Shown: positions 1 through 8,286, numbered from the stretch's first letter. The stretch is 64,000 nt of DNA from Lachnospira sp900551945 (GCA_048380335.1 DBFCCI010000005.1:102746-166745); one strand, 5' to 3'. Notes: generated by a model not told the origin, from the letters alone. Translations and numbers: made by a program.

Positions 1-1
1 T

Positions 2-760
2 GGGGAAAATATTTATGAAAACTATATAATGACAAAAGAAGATATTCGTCAAAGTCTTGAATATATAAGTAACTATTCTATTTATGCTTATCAAGACAAT
101 ATAAGACAAGGCTATATTACAATTAAAGGCGGTCATAGAATAGGTGTATGCGGACAAGTTATTGAACAAAACGGACATATTAAAGCACAGCAATACATAT
201 CGTTTATTAATATAAGAATTGCACATGAAATAAAAGGTTGCGCAGATAAAGTTATGAATTTTATAAACTTTGAAAAATTCGGACATACACTTATAATTTC
301 ACCTCCATCATGTGGCAAGACAACCCTTTTAAGAGATATGATAAGACAATTATCTAAGGGAAATGAAAAAAGAAAGGGAATGAGAGTAAGTGTAATAGAT
401 GAAAGAGGGGAGATAGCTTCTGCTTATAATGGTATTCCACAAAATGATTTAGGGATGAGAACTGATGTTATAAGCGGTTGTAATAAGTCAGAAGGTATGC
501 TTCTTATGGTGCGTTCGATGAACCCACAAGTTATTGCAGTAGATGAAATTGGTATGAAAGACGATATTGAAGCTATAGAGTATATAATTAACTGTGGCTG
601 TAGAGTTATTGCAACAATGCACTCACAAAGTCTTGATGAAGCTATCAAAAAACCTTATATGAAAGAGCTAATAAATAAAGATTTTTTTTCAAATATAATA
701 GTACTTTCATCGGAAAATGGAGTTGGTACAATAAAAGAAATGATTGACTTAAAGCAATAA
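2..760 (+). CDS. spoIIIAA: SpoIIIAA, stage III sporulation ATPase (5' partial)
   Basis: AAA-type secretion-like ATPase of the SpoIIIA-SpoIIQ channel. In the family it works on the mother-cell face of the engulfed forespore. The frame is open from the left edge and has an in-frame ATG at 29, but the family is about 300 residues and only 252 are visible, so the true start lies upstream of the window. A conserved GYITIKGGHRIGVCG stretch precedes the Walker A motif PPSCGKTTLL (nucleotides about 301-330). A Walker B-like stretch, VIAVDEIG, sits near 532-555. It is the first gene of a complete spoIIIAA-AH series. In relatives this operon is transcribed by sigma-E, but the promoter is not in view. 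Identity is very secure. Confidence 0.95.
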   Translation, partial: GENIYENYIMTKEDIRQSLEYISNYSIYAYQDNIRQGYITIKGGHRIGVCGQVIEQNGHIKAQQYISFINIRIAHEIKGCADKVMNFINFEKFGHTLIISPPSCGKTTLLRDMIRQLSKGNEKRKGMRVSVIDERGEIASAYNGIPQNDLGMRTDVISGCNKSEGMLLMVRSMNPQVIAVDEIGMKDDIEAIEYIINCGCRVIATMHSQSLDEAIKKPYMKELINKDFFSNIIVLSSENGVGTIKEMIDLKQ

Positions 761-775
761 GTCGATGTAAAAAAC

Positions 776-1318
776 GTGATTGCATTAGGGGGTGTAAGTA
801 TCAAATTTATAGGTTGTATTATAGTGATTTTAGGAACGACATATATGGGGTTTTACAAGTGCTTTTGTATGCAGTCAAGAGTAAGGCGTTTAAAAGCTTT
901 TAAAGATACTTTTATTATGATAAAGGGGCATATAGGGTTTGCAGGAATGAATATGCCAGAAATATTTGAAACTATATCGTGTGTAGCAGAAAGCGAACAC
1001 ATAAAAGAATTTTACAAGTATGTGTCAACACAGCTTACAAAAAAAGAAGATATAGACTTTTATCATGTTTGGGAAAATGCAGTTATAACGCATATTAAAG
1101 GAGTATATCTAAATGATAAAGATTGTTTTGTTATTGAAAAAATCGGACGTATGCCGGTGTATCTTGATGGAGAAAGTCAGATAAAAGTAATAGATATGAC
1201 AGTGTTTGAGCTTGACAGGCTTATTGAAAATGCGCAAGAAGATATAAAACAAAAAGGAAAAGTGTACAAGTGTTTAGGTGTTATGGCAGGGATATTTATT
1301 GTTATTTTGCTTATATAA
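776..1318 (+). CDS. spoIIIAB: SpoIIIAB, stage III sporulation protein
   Basis: Membrane-anchored component of the SpoIIIA channel, related to type II secretion GspF-like proteins. An N-terminal membrane segment (IKFIGCIIVILGTTYMG) is followed by a helical cytoplasmic part, and a second hydrophobic segment lies at the extreme C terminus (MAGIFIVILLI). The chosen GTG at 776 has only weak upstream pairing. A stronger ribosome site, AGGGGG at 787-792, stands 7 nt before an in-frame ATC at 800. Starting there would give MKFIGC..., which matches the usual N terminus of the family better. The gap to spoIIIAA is 15 bp. Identity comes from gene order and layout and is secure; the start is uncertain. 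Confidence 0.9.
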   Translation: MIALGGVSIKFIGCIIVILGTTYMGFYKCFCMQSRVRRLKAFKDTFIMIKGHIGFAGMNMPEIFETISCVAESEHIKEFYKYVSTQLTKKEDIDFYHVWENAVITHIKGVYLNDKDCFVIEKIGRMPVYLDGESQIKVIDMTVFELDRLIENAQEDIKQKGKVYKCLGVMAGIFIVILLI

Positions 1319-1415
1319 ATAGATATTTAATGCTAAAAAATAGCTTGTATTGTATAGAAAAGATAGTGAATATTAGAAACAATAAGTTGGGAAATATTAT
1401 AAGGAGGAGTGGGGA

Positions 1416-1610
1416 TTGGAGGTTAGCCTTATATTTAAAATAGCGGCGGTTGGTATACTTGTATCAGTGTTAAGTCAAGTATTAAAGCACAGTGGCAGAG
1501 ATGAGCAGGCGTTTTTGACAAGCCTTGCAGGACTGCTTCTTGTATTGTATTGGATAGTGCCGTATATTGTAGAATTATTTGAAACTATGAAAAAGATGTT
1601 TGAGTTGTAA
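1416..1610 (+). CDS. spoIIIAC: SpoIIIAC, stage III sporulation protein
   Basis: Small membrane protein of 64 residues with two hydrophobic helices (IFKIAAVGILVSVLSQVL and FLTSLAGLLLVLYWIVPYI). This is the usual size and layout of SpoIIIAC, a membrane part of the mother-cell SpoIIIA complex. Translation starts at TTG 1416, placed 7 nt after an excellent AAGGAGGA site at 1401-1408. A 97 bp gap without a recognisable gene separates it from spoIIIAB. spoIIIAD follows after 12 bp, so the two are probably co-translated. Confidence 0.92.
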   Translation: MEVSLIFKIAAVGILVSVLSQVLKHSGRDEQAFLTSLAGLLLVLYWIVPYIVELFETMKKMFEL

Positions 1611-1622
1611 AGGGTGATTTAA

Positions 1623-2009
1623 TTGGATATTTTCAAAATCTCAACAATAGCTTTATGTGCTGTTGTATCAGGTATGATATTAAAAAGTGCCAAAAGTCCG
1701 TTGACAGTTGTGGTGTCACTTGGCGTTTCTATTACGATTTTATTTTATATAGTGTCACAGCTTATGCAGGTAATTACACAACTTGAAACACTAAAAACAT
1801 ATCTTTCATCGGGAAGTGGGTATATAGAGCTTTTGTTAAAAGTAATGGGAATAACTTATATTACACAATTAAGTGCAGATATATGTAGAGATAATGGGTA
1901 TCAAGCAGTTGCAGGGCAGATTGAGATATTTAGCAAATTGACAATTGCTACAATGAGTATGCCCGTTGTTATCTCACTGTTTGAAGTAGTTGCAAAATGT
2001 ATAGATTAA
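1623..2009 (+). CDS. spoIIIAD: SpoIIIAD, stage III sporulation protein
   Basis: Polytopic membrane protein of 128 residues, the normal length for SpoIIIAD. Hydrophobic helices lie near residues 1-20, 27-48 and 105-125, with an amphipathic stretch LLKVMGITYITQLSADICRD in the middle that is typical of the family. It is a membrane component of the SpoIIIA-SpoIIQ channel. It starts at TTG 1623, 12 bp after spoIIIAC, with GGTGAT as a modest ribosome site. Gene order AC-AD-AE supports the name. Confidence 0.92.
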   Translation: MDIFKISTIALCAVVSGMILKSAKSPLTVVVSLGVSITILFYIVSQLMQVITQLETLKTYLSSGSGYIELLLKVMGITYITQLSADICRDNGYQAVAGQIEIFSKLTIATMSMPVVISLFEVVAKCID

Positions 2010-2024
2010 ATTAGGATAGTTAAA

Positions 2025-3194
2025 ATGGGAGGATTATATAAAAAAGCAATACTGCGGTTAAATTTTGTATTAATGTTATTTATTATATTATACAATAACA
2101 TTTCAACAGCTTATGCAGCAGAAAACACTAATACAGAAAATACAAATATAGATATGTATGATTACTCTAATATAGACGAGGCTATCAATGACGCAGGGTA
2201 TAGTGGAAGTTTTGAAGATATTTTAAAGATAATATATGGAGATTATAGTACACAAAATACAAACAATTCATTTAAAAATAAATTAATAAGAATTTTTGAT
2301 GAAGTGATTGGTTATGCTATAAAGAGTAATAAAATGACAGTAGTTCAAATAATACTTTTAGCAGTATTATCGGCAGCAATTAATTGTTTTACACCGTCAT
2401 TTGGAAAAGACCAAGTATCAGAAACAGCGCAGATGGTTATTAATATTGCACTGATAAGTATATTGTTTGCAACTTTTACTAATTCGTATAAGATAAGTGA
2501 AAATGCAATACTTTCTTGTGTATCTGTTTATAAAGCAGTTATTCCCGTATTTTTTTCGGCAGTCGTGGCAGTTACGGGAAGTGTTACGGCTACTGTTTAT
2601 TATGAAGTAGTGCTTATGCTTATAACATTTGTTAATATGTTTTTTAAAAATATTTTGTTGCCCTTTAATAAAATCTACATAATATTTTCAATGGCAGATA
2701 GTGTAACGCAAAGAGAATATTTTACAAAAGCAGCAAGTTTTGTACCAGCTATAATAAAAATAAGTTGTCGAGTTGCGATTATATTTTTTACAGGGCTTGG
2801 AGGAATTAAAGGAATAACAGCACCAATGGCAGATTCGATTAAAAAGAAGGTGTTTTATAAAGCTGTTGAGTCAATTCCCGTAGTAGGTGACTCTCTTGAC
2901 GCAGTAGGACAGACTGTGATGAGTGCAGGTACACTTGTAAAAAATACAATTGGTGTTGGCGCAATTATTATTATAATAGTTATATGTAGTATTCCTGTAA
3001 TTAAGCTAGTTGTTACAATGTGTTTACTTAAGGTTGTATCAGCGGTAATAGAGCCGGTAGCAGACAAGCAGATTGTAAAGGCTGTAAATTGTGTTGCAGA
3101 CACGATTGGGTTTATGTCGCTTATTGTGCTTACCTGTGCAGGGCTTTTTATTCTTATGGCAGCAGTTATATGTATTGTTTCAAATGTAAATTAA
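2025..3194 (+). CDS. spoIIIAE: SpoIIIAE, stage III sporulation protein
   Basis: Large polytopic membrane protein (389 residues) of the SpoIIIA channel. A signal-like N-terminal segment (about residues 7-31, ending TAYAAEN) is followed by a short acidic, Asn-rich extracytoplasmic part. Multiple hydrophobic helices then fill residues about 105-385. The start at ATG 2025 has AGGA 8 nt upstream. The gene lies 15 bp after spoIIIAD. A 113 bp gap before spoIIIAF holds a degenerate copy of the short dispersed repeat described separately. Size, topology and position leave little doubt. Confidence 0.93.
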   Translation: MGGLYKKAILRLNFVLMLFIILYNNISTAYAAENTNTENTNIDMYDYSNIDEAINDAGYSGSFEDILKIIYGDYSTQNTNNSFKNKLIRIFDEVIGYAIKSNKMTVVQIILLAVLSAAINCFTPSFGKDQVSETAQMVINIALISILFATFTNSYKISENAILSCVSVYKAVIPVFFSAVVAVTGSVTATVYYEVVLMLITFVNMFFKNILLPFNKIYIIFSMADSVTQREYFTKAASFVPAIIKISCRVAIIFFTGLGGIKGITAPMADSIKKKVFYKAVESIPVVGDSLDAVGQTVMSAGTLVKNTIGVGAIIIIIVICSIPVIKLVVTMCLLKVVSAVIEPVADKQIVKAVNCVADTIGFMSLIVLTCAGLFILMAAVICIVSNVN

Positions 3195-3263
3195 TACTAG
3201 TAAGTATTTAGGTTTGAGTTATGGGGGACACTAAGTTATGATGACAGTTGATAATTTTGCGCA

Positions 3264-3295
3264 AGTATGGATTTTGACTTGTTGTTTGCATAAAT
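3264..3295 (-). repeat. Short dispersed repeat, copy 1 (degenerate)
   Basis: Read on the minus strand, this spacer segment contains AACAACAAGTCAAAATCCAT, which aligns with the 21 nt core (about AACRATGAGYYAAAGTYTGTG) shared by five other intergenic sites in this window. It lies just upstream of the spoIIIAF ribosome site. It is the most divergent of the six copies, so membership is tentative. Confidence 0.45.
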
Positions 3296-3307
3296 AAGGG
3301 GAAATTT

Positions 3308-3937
3308 ATGGATAGTATAATAAGTTGGTGTCGGCAGATATTTATTGTTAGTATTTTGTCAAATATAGTGCTTCATCTTGTACCATCAGATAAATATGAC
3401 AAGTATATTAAGTATATATGCGGTATTGTTATGCTGGCTGTTTGTATAGAGCCGATATTAAATATTTTACCGAGTTCTTTGTCTTTATCAGAAATTTACG
3501 CCAATATAATACAAACATCGGATATTAAGAAGCTTGAAAATGAACTTAAATATCAAGAAGCTAATTCGGATAATATTATAAATGAATATACTTTGAAGTT
3601 TAAAAAGGATATAGAAAACTTTGTATTAGAGCAAGGGCTTTATCCTATTAATACGGAGATTATTATTGATTTTGATGAAAATAGTGATGACTTTGGTTCA
3701 ATAACGAAAATAGAATTGACTGTATCGGAAGAACAATATAGTAATTCAGATAAAGTTAATGATAGTACAGTATCAGACGTTGAAAAGATTAGTATACCCC
3801 AAATAGATATTAATAATTTGGAAAATGGTAATTCTAGGGATAATAATGTACAAGATGATAGTAGGGTGGCTTTGTTAAAACAGAAGTTGGCGGAATTTTA
3901 TGCGATACCGCAGGATAGGATTGTAATATATAGTTAG
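3308..3937 (+). CDS. spoIIIAF: SpoIIIAF, stage III sporulation protein
   Basis: Bitopic or two-helix membrane protein of 209 residues. Hydrophobic segments at residues about 8-24 and 38-58 are followed by an acidic, Ser/Asn-rich domain ending in a compact motif, LKQKLAEFYAIPQDRIVIYS, which is characteristic of the SpoIIIAF C terminus. It is a scaffold component of the SpoIIIA complex. ATG 3308 follows AAGGGGAAATTT. A 150 bp long-hairpin repeat lies between this gene and spoIIIAG, an unusual interruption within the operon. Confidence 0.92.
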   Translation: MDSIISWCRQIFIVSILSNIVLHLVPSDKYDKYIKYICGIVMLAVCIEPILNILPSSLSLSEIYANIIQTSDIKKLENELKYQEANSDNIINEYTLKFKKDIENFVLEQGLYPINTEIIIDFDENSDDFGSITKIELTVSEEQYSNSDKVNDSTVSDVEKISIPQIDINNLENGNSRDNNVQDDSRVALLKQKLAEFYAIPQDRIVIYS

Positions 3938-3964
3938 TTTGTGTGGTGCGTTTTTTTGCTGTGG

Positions 3965-4115
3965 GGATATCAGTAGTATATAAACACACACACCAGTAAA
4001 AGTACAGCATGATATATTTGTATGCCATTATCGAACAAGGGTGTTCGCTTCTGGCATACAAATATATCCTACTGTTCTTTTAATGGTGCATTTAGTTTAT
4101 ATACTACTGATATCC
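3965..4115. repeat. Long-hairpin repeat family, copy A
   Basis: A 151 bp imperfect palindrome sits between spoIIIAF and spoIIIAG. The outer arms GGATATCAGTAGTATATAAA (3965-3984) and TTTATATACTACTGATATCC (4096-4115) are exact reverse complements. Inner arms around ATATATTTGTATGCC and GGCATACAAATATAT pair again, enclosing a small GAACA-GGG-TGTTC hairpin. Two related elements occur near 36.3 and 44.2 kb. No open reading frame fills it. Function is unknown; it could be a fold-back mobile remnant or an RNA structure within the spoIIIA transcript. Confidence 0.85.
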
Positions 4116-4231
4116 TACGGAAAGTTTTTTTCGTACGCGTTAGCCACGTTTTAAGAATTATTTAAGTATAATTAGTGGGTGGTGAGAGTTGGGTGGGGAA
4201 ATTTTTATGGAAAGTAAGGGGAGTGGGGGTT

Positions 4232-4849
4232 TTGAAAAAATTTAGGAAATTAATTGAAGATTTGATGAATAAATCGGGGAAAGAAACAATAACAATAGTA
4301 GTACTTATAGGAGTACTTCTGCTTGTGATATCACTTCCTACTAAAAAGAGCAGTAACGATGAAAATAGTAATTTATCGAGTGGAACTTCATCGAGTAGTT
4401 ATTCAAAGGATAGTTCAGATGTAAATTCAGACAATGTTTCATCAGATAGTGCCAAAAGTTATGAAGAATATCTTGAAGATAAGATATCGGTGTTATTGTC
4501 AAAGGCTGATGGAGTGGGAAAGGCTCAGGTTGTAGTATCGGTAAAAAATACTTCTGAAAAAATAATAGCAAAAGATGTGATTTCATCAGAAGAAAGTGTC
4601 AATGAAACTGACAGTGCAGGGGGAGTTAGGAGTTCTCAAAAGTCACAAAATTCTTCAACTAATATATCAGCTAATACAAATAACGGAGATGAGCCATTTG
4701 TCACAATGGAAAATATGCCAGAGATAGAAGGTGTTGTAGTAGTAGCACAAGGAGGTGGTGAGCCAACTGTAGTATCTGAAATAACATCAGCAATTGAAGC
4801 ACTGTTAGGTGTACCAGCACATAAAATAAAAGTATTAAAAATGTCATAA
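4232..4849 (+). CDS. spoIIIAG: SpoIIIAG, stage III sporulation ring protein
   Basis: Ring-forming protein of the SpoIIIA-SpoIIQ channel. A short basic N terminus (LKKFRKLIEDL) precedes one membrane helix (ETITIVVLIGVLLLVISLP) and a Ser/Asn/Asp-rich linker. The folded C-terminal domain contains VQVVSVKN-type strands and EIEGVVVVAQGG followed by ITSAIEALLGVPAHKIKVLKM, the family's ring-building (YscJ/FliF-like) signature. The frame stays open upstream to GTG 4175. I chose TTG 4232 because AGGGGAG stands about 10 nt before it and the resulting N terminus matches the family. GTG 4223 is an alternative. Length is 205 residues from TTG 4232. Confidence 0.9.
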   Translation: MKKFRKLIEDLMNKSGKETITIVVLIGVLLLVISLPTKKSSNDENSNLSSGTSSSSYSKDSSDVNSDNVSSDSAKSYEEYLEDKISVLLSKADGVGKAQVVVSVKNTSEKIIAKDVISSEESVNETDSAGGVRSSQKSQNSSTNISANTNNGDEPFVTMENMPEIEGVVVVAQGGGEPTVVSEITSAIEALLGVPAHKIKVLKMS

Positions 4850-4970
4850 TTATACTTACTAATCTATAATAATTTATTAGATTGATTTATATGTAGTGCA
4901 AAAATCTGAAATGAATTAGCTATAAATTTTACAAGCTTGTATACAGGTTTTTGTAAGAATGGAGGCAAAG

Positions 4971-5588
4971 TTGAAAAAGATTAAAAGAAATCAGGTTATT
5001 ATTACAGGGTTTGCGATAATGATTGCTATTGCAGGATACATAAATTACACAGGTAATATTTCGGATATAATATCAATAAAAAACACTTCTAAGACAGAAG
5101 AAGCGGCGGCTACTTCCAATCCAGTAGATGAAGTGACTAATGATATATTAAGTAATGATGCTGAGCCAGACGAGCAAAGTCTTACAGAGCCGGGAAGTGT
5201 AGTATTAACTTCTGGAACTGGTGTATCATCTGGAATTATATCTCAAGCAAAACTTAACAGAGAGCAAATTCGAGCAAAGAATAAAGAGTCACTTATGGAT
5301 ATAATTAATAATGCAGCACTAACAGAAACTTCAAAAGCAGAAGCAGTTGCAAAACTTTCTCAAATAACAGATAATTCAGAAAAAGAAATTGCAGCAGAAT
5401 TGTTATTAGAAGCAAAAGGTTTTGAAGATGTTGTTGTGTCTATGCTTGATGGAAATGTTGATGTAGTAGTTAATAAAACTACACTTACAGATTATGAAAA
5501 AGCACAGATAGAAGATGTTGTAAAAAGAAAAACTGGTGTAACAACAGATAAGATTACAATAAATGTTTGCAATAATTCCAATAATTGA
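4971..5588 (+). CDS. spoIIIAH: SpoIIIAH, stage III sporulation channel protein
   Basis: The SpoIIIAH family forms the mother-cell ring that binds forespore SpoIIQ. The N terminus KKIKRNQVIITGFAIMIAIA (basic residues then a membrane helix) is highly typical. It is followed by a Thr/Ser/Glu-rich linker and a C-terminal domain with LLLEAKGFEDVVVSMLDGNV. That domain ends in a DYEKAQIEDVVKRKTGV helix before the last strand. TTG 4971 is the likely start because GGAGG at 4961-4965 lies just upstream and overlaps the in-frame ATG at 4959. It is the last gene of the operon. Confidence 0.93.
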   Translation: MKKIKRNQVIITGFAIMIAIAGYINYTGNISDIISIKNTSKTEEAAATSNPVDEVTNDILSNDAEPDEQSLTEPGSVVLTSGTGVSSGIISQAKLNREQIRAKNKESLMDIINNAALTETSKAEAVAKLSQITDNSEKEIAAELLLEAKGFEDVVVSMLDGNVDVVVNKTTLTDYEKAQIEDVVKRKTGVTTDKITINVCNNSNN

Positions 5589-5674
5589 TTATAATAAGAT
5601 ATAAGTACAAAAAGACCACGAATACAAAGTGGCAAGTTAAAAAATATAGGAAAGGAAAAGCTATTTAGATGAAG

Positions 5675-5752
5675 CCTATATAATTTATAGGTATGTACAC
5701 TACAAATTGTGAAATTGTAGCCATCATCTGACATATACATACTTGTATATGT
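5675..5752 (+). promoter_or_regulatory. Three consecutive short hairpins upstream of the Asp23-family gene
   Basis: The 181 bp gap between spoIIIAH and the Asp23-family gene holds CCTATA/TATAGG (5675-5691), CTACAA/TTGTAG (5700-5720) and ACATATACA/TGTATATGT (5731-5752, nine perfect pairs with a four-base loop). The last hairpin ends 17 nt before the ATG, where a ribosome site would be expected, and the visible ribosome site is weak. A 5' leader structure affecting translation is an inference. Confidence 0.45.
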
Positions 5753-5769
5753 AGTAGCAGGTTAGTTAT

Positions 5770-6162
5770 ATGACTAAAGAATTTGAAGATAGAGGTAGCA
5801 CCTATACTATACATGAGAACGTCAATAATATAGGTGAGGTTAAGATTGCTGATGAAGTAGTTGCTATAATTGCAGGACTTGCAGCAACAGAAGTTGAAGG
5901 AGTAGCTTCTATGGCGGGTAACATTACTAATGAGTTAGTAAGCAAGCTTGGAATGAAGAATTTATCAAAGGGCGTTAAGATATCAGTTAAGGATAATCAA
6001 GTTTCAGTAGCACTTGCACTTAACCTTAAGTATGGCTACCAAATTCCAGAAGTTTCAAAGACAGTTCAAGAAAGAGTTAAGTCTGCTATCGAAACAATGA
6101 CAGGACTTGAAGTTTCTAATGTGAACATAAGAATTGCGGCTGTGAACATGGAAGCGGAATAG
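5770..6162 (+). CDS. Asp23/Gls24 family envelope stress response protein
   Basis: The 130-residue protein belongs to the Asp23/Gls24 (DUF322, YqhY-like) family. Visible family features are the core IADEVVAIIAGLAATEVEGV, then LAMKNLSKGVKISV-like and VSVALALNLKYG strands, and a C-terminal VNIRIAAV strand. Members are abundant small cytoplasmic or membrane-associated proteins. The copy next to nusB has been linked to control of acetyl-CoA carboxylase and fatty acid synthesis in Bacillus. It is in the standard position between spoIIIAH and nusB. A structured spacer and terminator follow. Confidence 0.93.
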   Translation: MTKEFEDRGSTYTIHENVNNIGEVKIADEVVAIIAGLAATEVEGVASMAGNITNELVSKLGMKNLSKGVKISVKDNQVSVALALNLKYGYQIPEVSKTVQERVKSAIETMTGLEVSNVNIRIAAVNMEAE

Positions 6163-6169
6163 ATTTTAG

Positions 6170-6258
6170 CAGTATTGGAATAACTGTGCAAGAGTGATTT
6201 TTAGTTAGAAGCTTAGACGTAACTAACTATAATTCATGGCTTGTGCAGTTCCTTACTG
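6170..6258 (+). ncRNA. Imperfect 89 nt hairpin between the asp23-family gene and nusB
   Basis: The arms CAGTATTGGAATAACTGTGC (from 6170) and CTTGTGCAGTTCCTTACTG (6240-6258) pair with a few bulges. An inner TAGTTAG/CTAACTA stem (about 6201-6229) fills the loop. A separate T-tailed terminator hairpin follows directly. The arrangement resembles a structured leader or processed RNA. No known RNA family was recognised. Confidence 0.45.
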
Positions 6259-6264
6259 TTTTGG

Positions 6265-6303
6265 CTTGAAATCATTTTTTTTGGTTTCAAGGTTATTTTT
6301 TTG
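6265..6303 (+). terminator. Rho-independent terminator after the asp23-family gene
   Basis: The stem CTTGAAA(TC)...(GG)TTTCAAG at 6265-6291 is followed by GTTATTTTTTT. It separates the spoIIIA-asp23 side from nusB, although leader-dependent attenuation of nusB is also possible. Confidence 0.65.
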
Positions 6304-6366
6304 TTTAATAAAATATTATAAAGATTATTATAAATGCCGAATACGGCGGAATGGGGATATAAATCA

Positions 6367-6807
6367 ATGACTAGGTCTACAATCAGAGAACACATTTTCA
6401 AATTATTATTTAGAGTTGAATTTCATAATACAAATGAATTAGATTTGCAGATTAGATTATATATGGATACACTCCCATCTATAAGCGATGCTAACAGAGA
6501 ATATATTTCAGAAAAGACAAGAGTTATAGCAGCACTTATTCCAGAGATTGATGAAAAGATTAATGCAGTTTCAAATGGCTGGCCAGTAACAAGACTTGGT
6601 AAAGCCGAGCTTGCAATAATGCGTCTTGCAGTATATGAGATTGAATATGACAATGATATTCCAGTGAATGTAGCTATTAACGAAGCCGTAGAACTTGCTA
6701 AAAAGTACGGTGCGGACAATGCTCCATCATTTATCAATGGAGTTCTTGCAAAGCTTGTAAATGAAAACGAACAAGATGTAGAAGAAAGTAAAAGTGAAGA
6801 AGAATAA
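6367..6807 (+). CDS. nusB: Transcription antitermination factor NusB
   Basis: All-helical RNA-binding protein that works with NusE/S10 at boxA sites to prevent early termination on rRNA operons. The N-terminal motif TRSTIREHIFKLLFRVEF and the C-terminal AINEAVELAKKYG...FINGVLAKL are diagnostic. ATG 6367 is preferred over the in-frame ATG at 6334. It gives the usual NusB N terminus (146 residues) and has GGGGA upstream, while 6334 has no ribosome site. The gene begins the nusB-xseA-xseB-ispA-dxs-tlyA-nadK-argR-recN run. Confidence 0.95.
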   Translation: MTRSTIREHIFKLLFRVEFHNTNELDLQIRLYMDTLPSISDANREYISEKTRVIAALIPEIDEKINAVSNGWPVTRLGKAELAIMRLAVYEIEYDNDIPVNVAINEAVELAKKYGADNAPSFINGVLAKLVNENEQDVEESKSEEE

Positions 6808-6831
6808 TTATTAAATAACACGAGGATTAGT

Positions 6832-8043
6832 ATGGCAGGAGTATATTCAGTCGGACAGATTAATTCATACATTAAGAATATGTTTAGACAAGACTTTGTG
6901 TTAAGTCATATTTCAATAAAGGGAGAAGTATCTAATTGTAAATACCACACTTCAGGGCATATATATTTTACTCTTAAAGATGAAAGGGGAACTATATCTT
7001 GTATAATGTTTGCAAGTAAAGCAATAGGGCTTGAATTTGTAGTTGAAAATGGTATACAGGTAATAGTTACTGGAAATATAGATGTGTATGAACGTGATGG
7101 TAAGTATCAATTATATGCTTCTGAAATAAAATTAGATGGAATTGGTGATTTATACAAAAGGTTTGAGCAGTTAAAGTATGAATATGAACAGATGGGATAT
7201 TTTTCTGCTATGTATAAAAGGCCTATACCTAAGTTTTCAAAAAGAATAGGAATTGTGACAGCTTCAACAGGAGCGGCAATACATGATATTATGAATATTT
7301 CGTATAGGCGTAATCCTTATGTTCAGTTAATACTCTATCCTGCGTTAGTACAAGGAGATAATGCTAAGCTAAGTATTGTAAAGGGTATAGAAACACTTGA
7401 TACAATGGGGCTTGATGTGATTATAGTAGGTAGAGGTGGTGGCTCGATTGAAGATTTATGGGCGTTTAATGAGCCAGTAGTAATTGATGCTGTATTTAAT
7501 GCAGGCACGCCAATTATATCTGCGGTAGGGCATGAAACCGATTTTACTATAACCGATTTTGTTGCTGATTTAAGAGCACCAACTCCTTCTGCTGCTGCGG
7601 AATTAGCTGTTGCTGATATTGCATTAGTTGAACAGACAATTATAGCTTATAATGAAGCACTTAATATAAGAATTACAGATAAGATTAATTCAATGAGAAG
7701 CTATCTTGATACAAGTGAATTAAAGCTTAAGTTTTTAAGTCCACAAAATCAACTTAATGAAAAAAGGCATCAGCTTATAAAGTTAGAAGATAGTCTGAAC
7801 AGTATTATGCAGGACAAGTATACTAAGGCTAGACATACACTTCAATTATATGTTTCTAGGCTTGAAGGAGTATCACCGCTTGCTAAGTTAAGTGCAGGTT
7901 ATAGCTATGTTAAAAATCAACAAGGTAAAAGAGTTATATCTGTTAATGATATTAAAGAAAATGAACATATTACACTTCAATTTAAAGATGGTATAGTAAG
8001 TGCCAATGTAACAGATATATTATATAATGATATTTCTAATTAG
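6832..8043 (+). CDS. xseA: Exodeoxyribonuclease VII large subunit
   Basis: Catalytic subunit of the single-strand-specific exonuclease VII (403 residues). An N-terminal OB fold (SVGQINSYIKNMFRQDF...VKGEVSN-like) is followed by the core with GIVTASTGAAIHDI and VGRGGGSIEDLWAFN. Next come PIISAVGHETDFTI and DFVADLRAPTPSAAAELAV, then a long C-terminal coiled coil. The start ATG 6832 has GAGGA 6 nt upstream. It is followed within 33 bp by the small subunit, as expected for a complex made from one transcript. Confidence 0.97.
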   Translation: MAGVYSVGQINSYIKNMFRQDFVLSHISIKGEVSNCKYHTSGHIYFTLKDERGTISCIMFASKAIGLEFVVENGIQVIVTGNIDVYERDGKYQLYASEIKLDGIGDLYKRFEQLKYEYEQMGYFSAMYKRPIPKFSKRIGIVTASTGAAIHDIMNISYRRNPYVQLILYPALVQGDNAKLSIVKGIETLDTMGLDVIIVGRGGGSIEDLWAFNEPVVIDAVFNAGTPIISAVGHETDFTITDFVADLRAPTPSAAAELAVADIALVEQTIIAYNEALNIRITDKINSMRSYLDTSELKLKFLSPQNQLNEKRHQLIKLEDSLNSIMQDKYTKARHTLQLYVSRLEGVSPLAKLSAGYSYVKNQQGKRVISVNDIKENEHITLQFKDGIVSANVTDILYNDISN

Positions 8044-8076
8044 ATAATAATGCTAGAAAGGAAAGTTAAAGTATAT

Positions 8077-8286
8077 ATGGCTAAATCACAGACAATTGAA
8101 CAGTCCTTTGAAAAGTTAGATGAGATATTAAAGAGCCTTGAACAGCCAGATATATCTCTTGACGAAGCATTAAAAATATATAACGAAGGTATTAAGCTTG
8201 TTAAAAATTGCAATCAGCAATTAGACAAGGTTGAAAAACAAATTATTGTGTTAAGCGATAAAGAAGGTGGATACGATGAACTTTAA
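8077..8286 (+). CDS. xseB: Exodeoxyribonuclease VII small subunit
   Basis: Small helical subunit of exonuclease VII (69 residues). It shows the family pattern SFEKLDEILKSLEQPDISLD followed by EALKIYNEGIKLVKNC. ATG 8077 is preferred to the in-frame ATG at 8050 because it yields the usual MAK... N terminus and has AAGGAAAG upstream. The 3' end overlaps the start of ispA by 11 nt, so the two are translationally coupled. Confidence 0.95.
   Translation: MAKSQTIEQSFEKLDEILKSLEQPDISLDEALKIYNEGIKLVKNCNQQLDKVEKQIIVLSDKEGGYDEL

Noticed and set aside
6423..6872. A 149-codon minus-strand frame over nusB
   Set aside because: It lies antisense to nusB and the start of xseA, both of which are secure, and its composition is Ser/Ile/Leu-rich shadow sequence.
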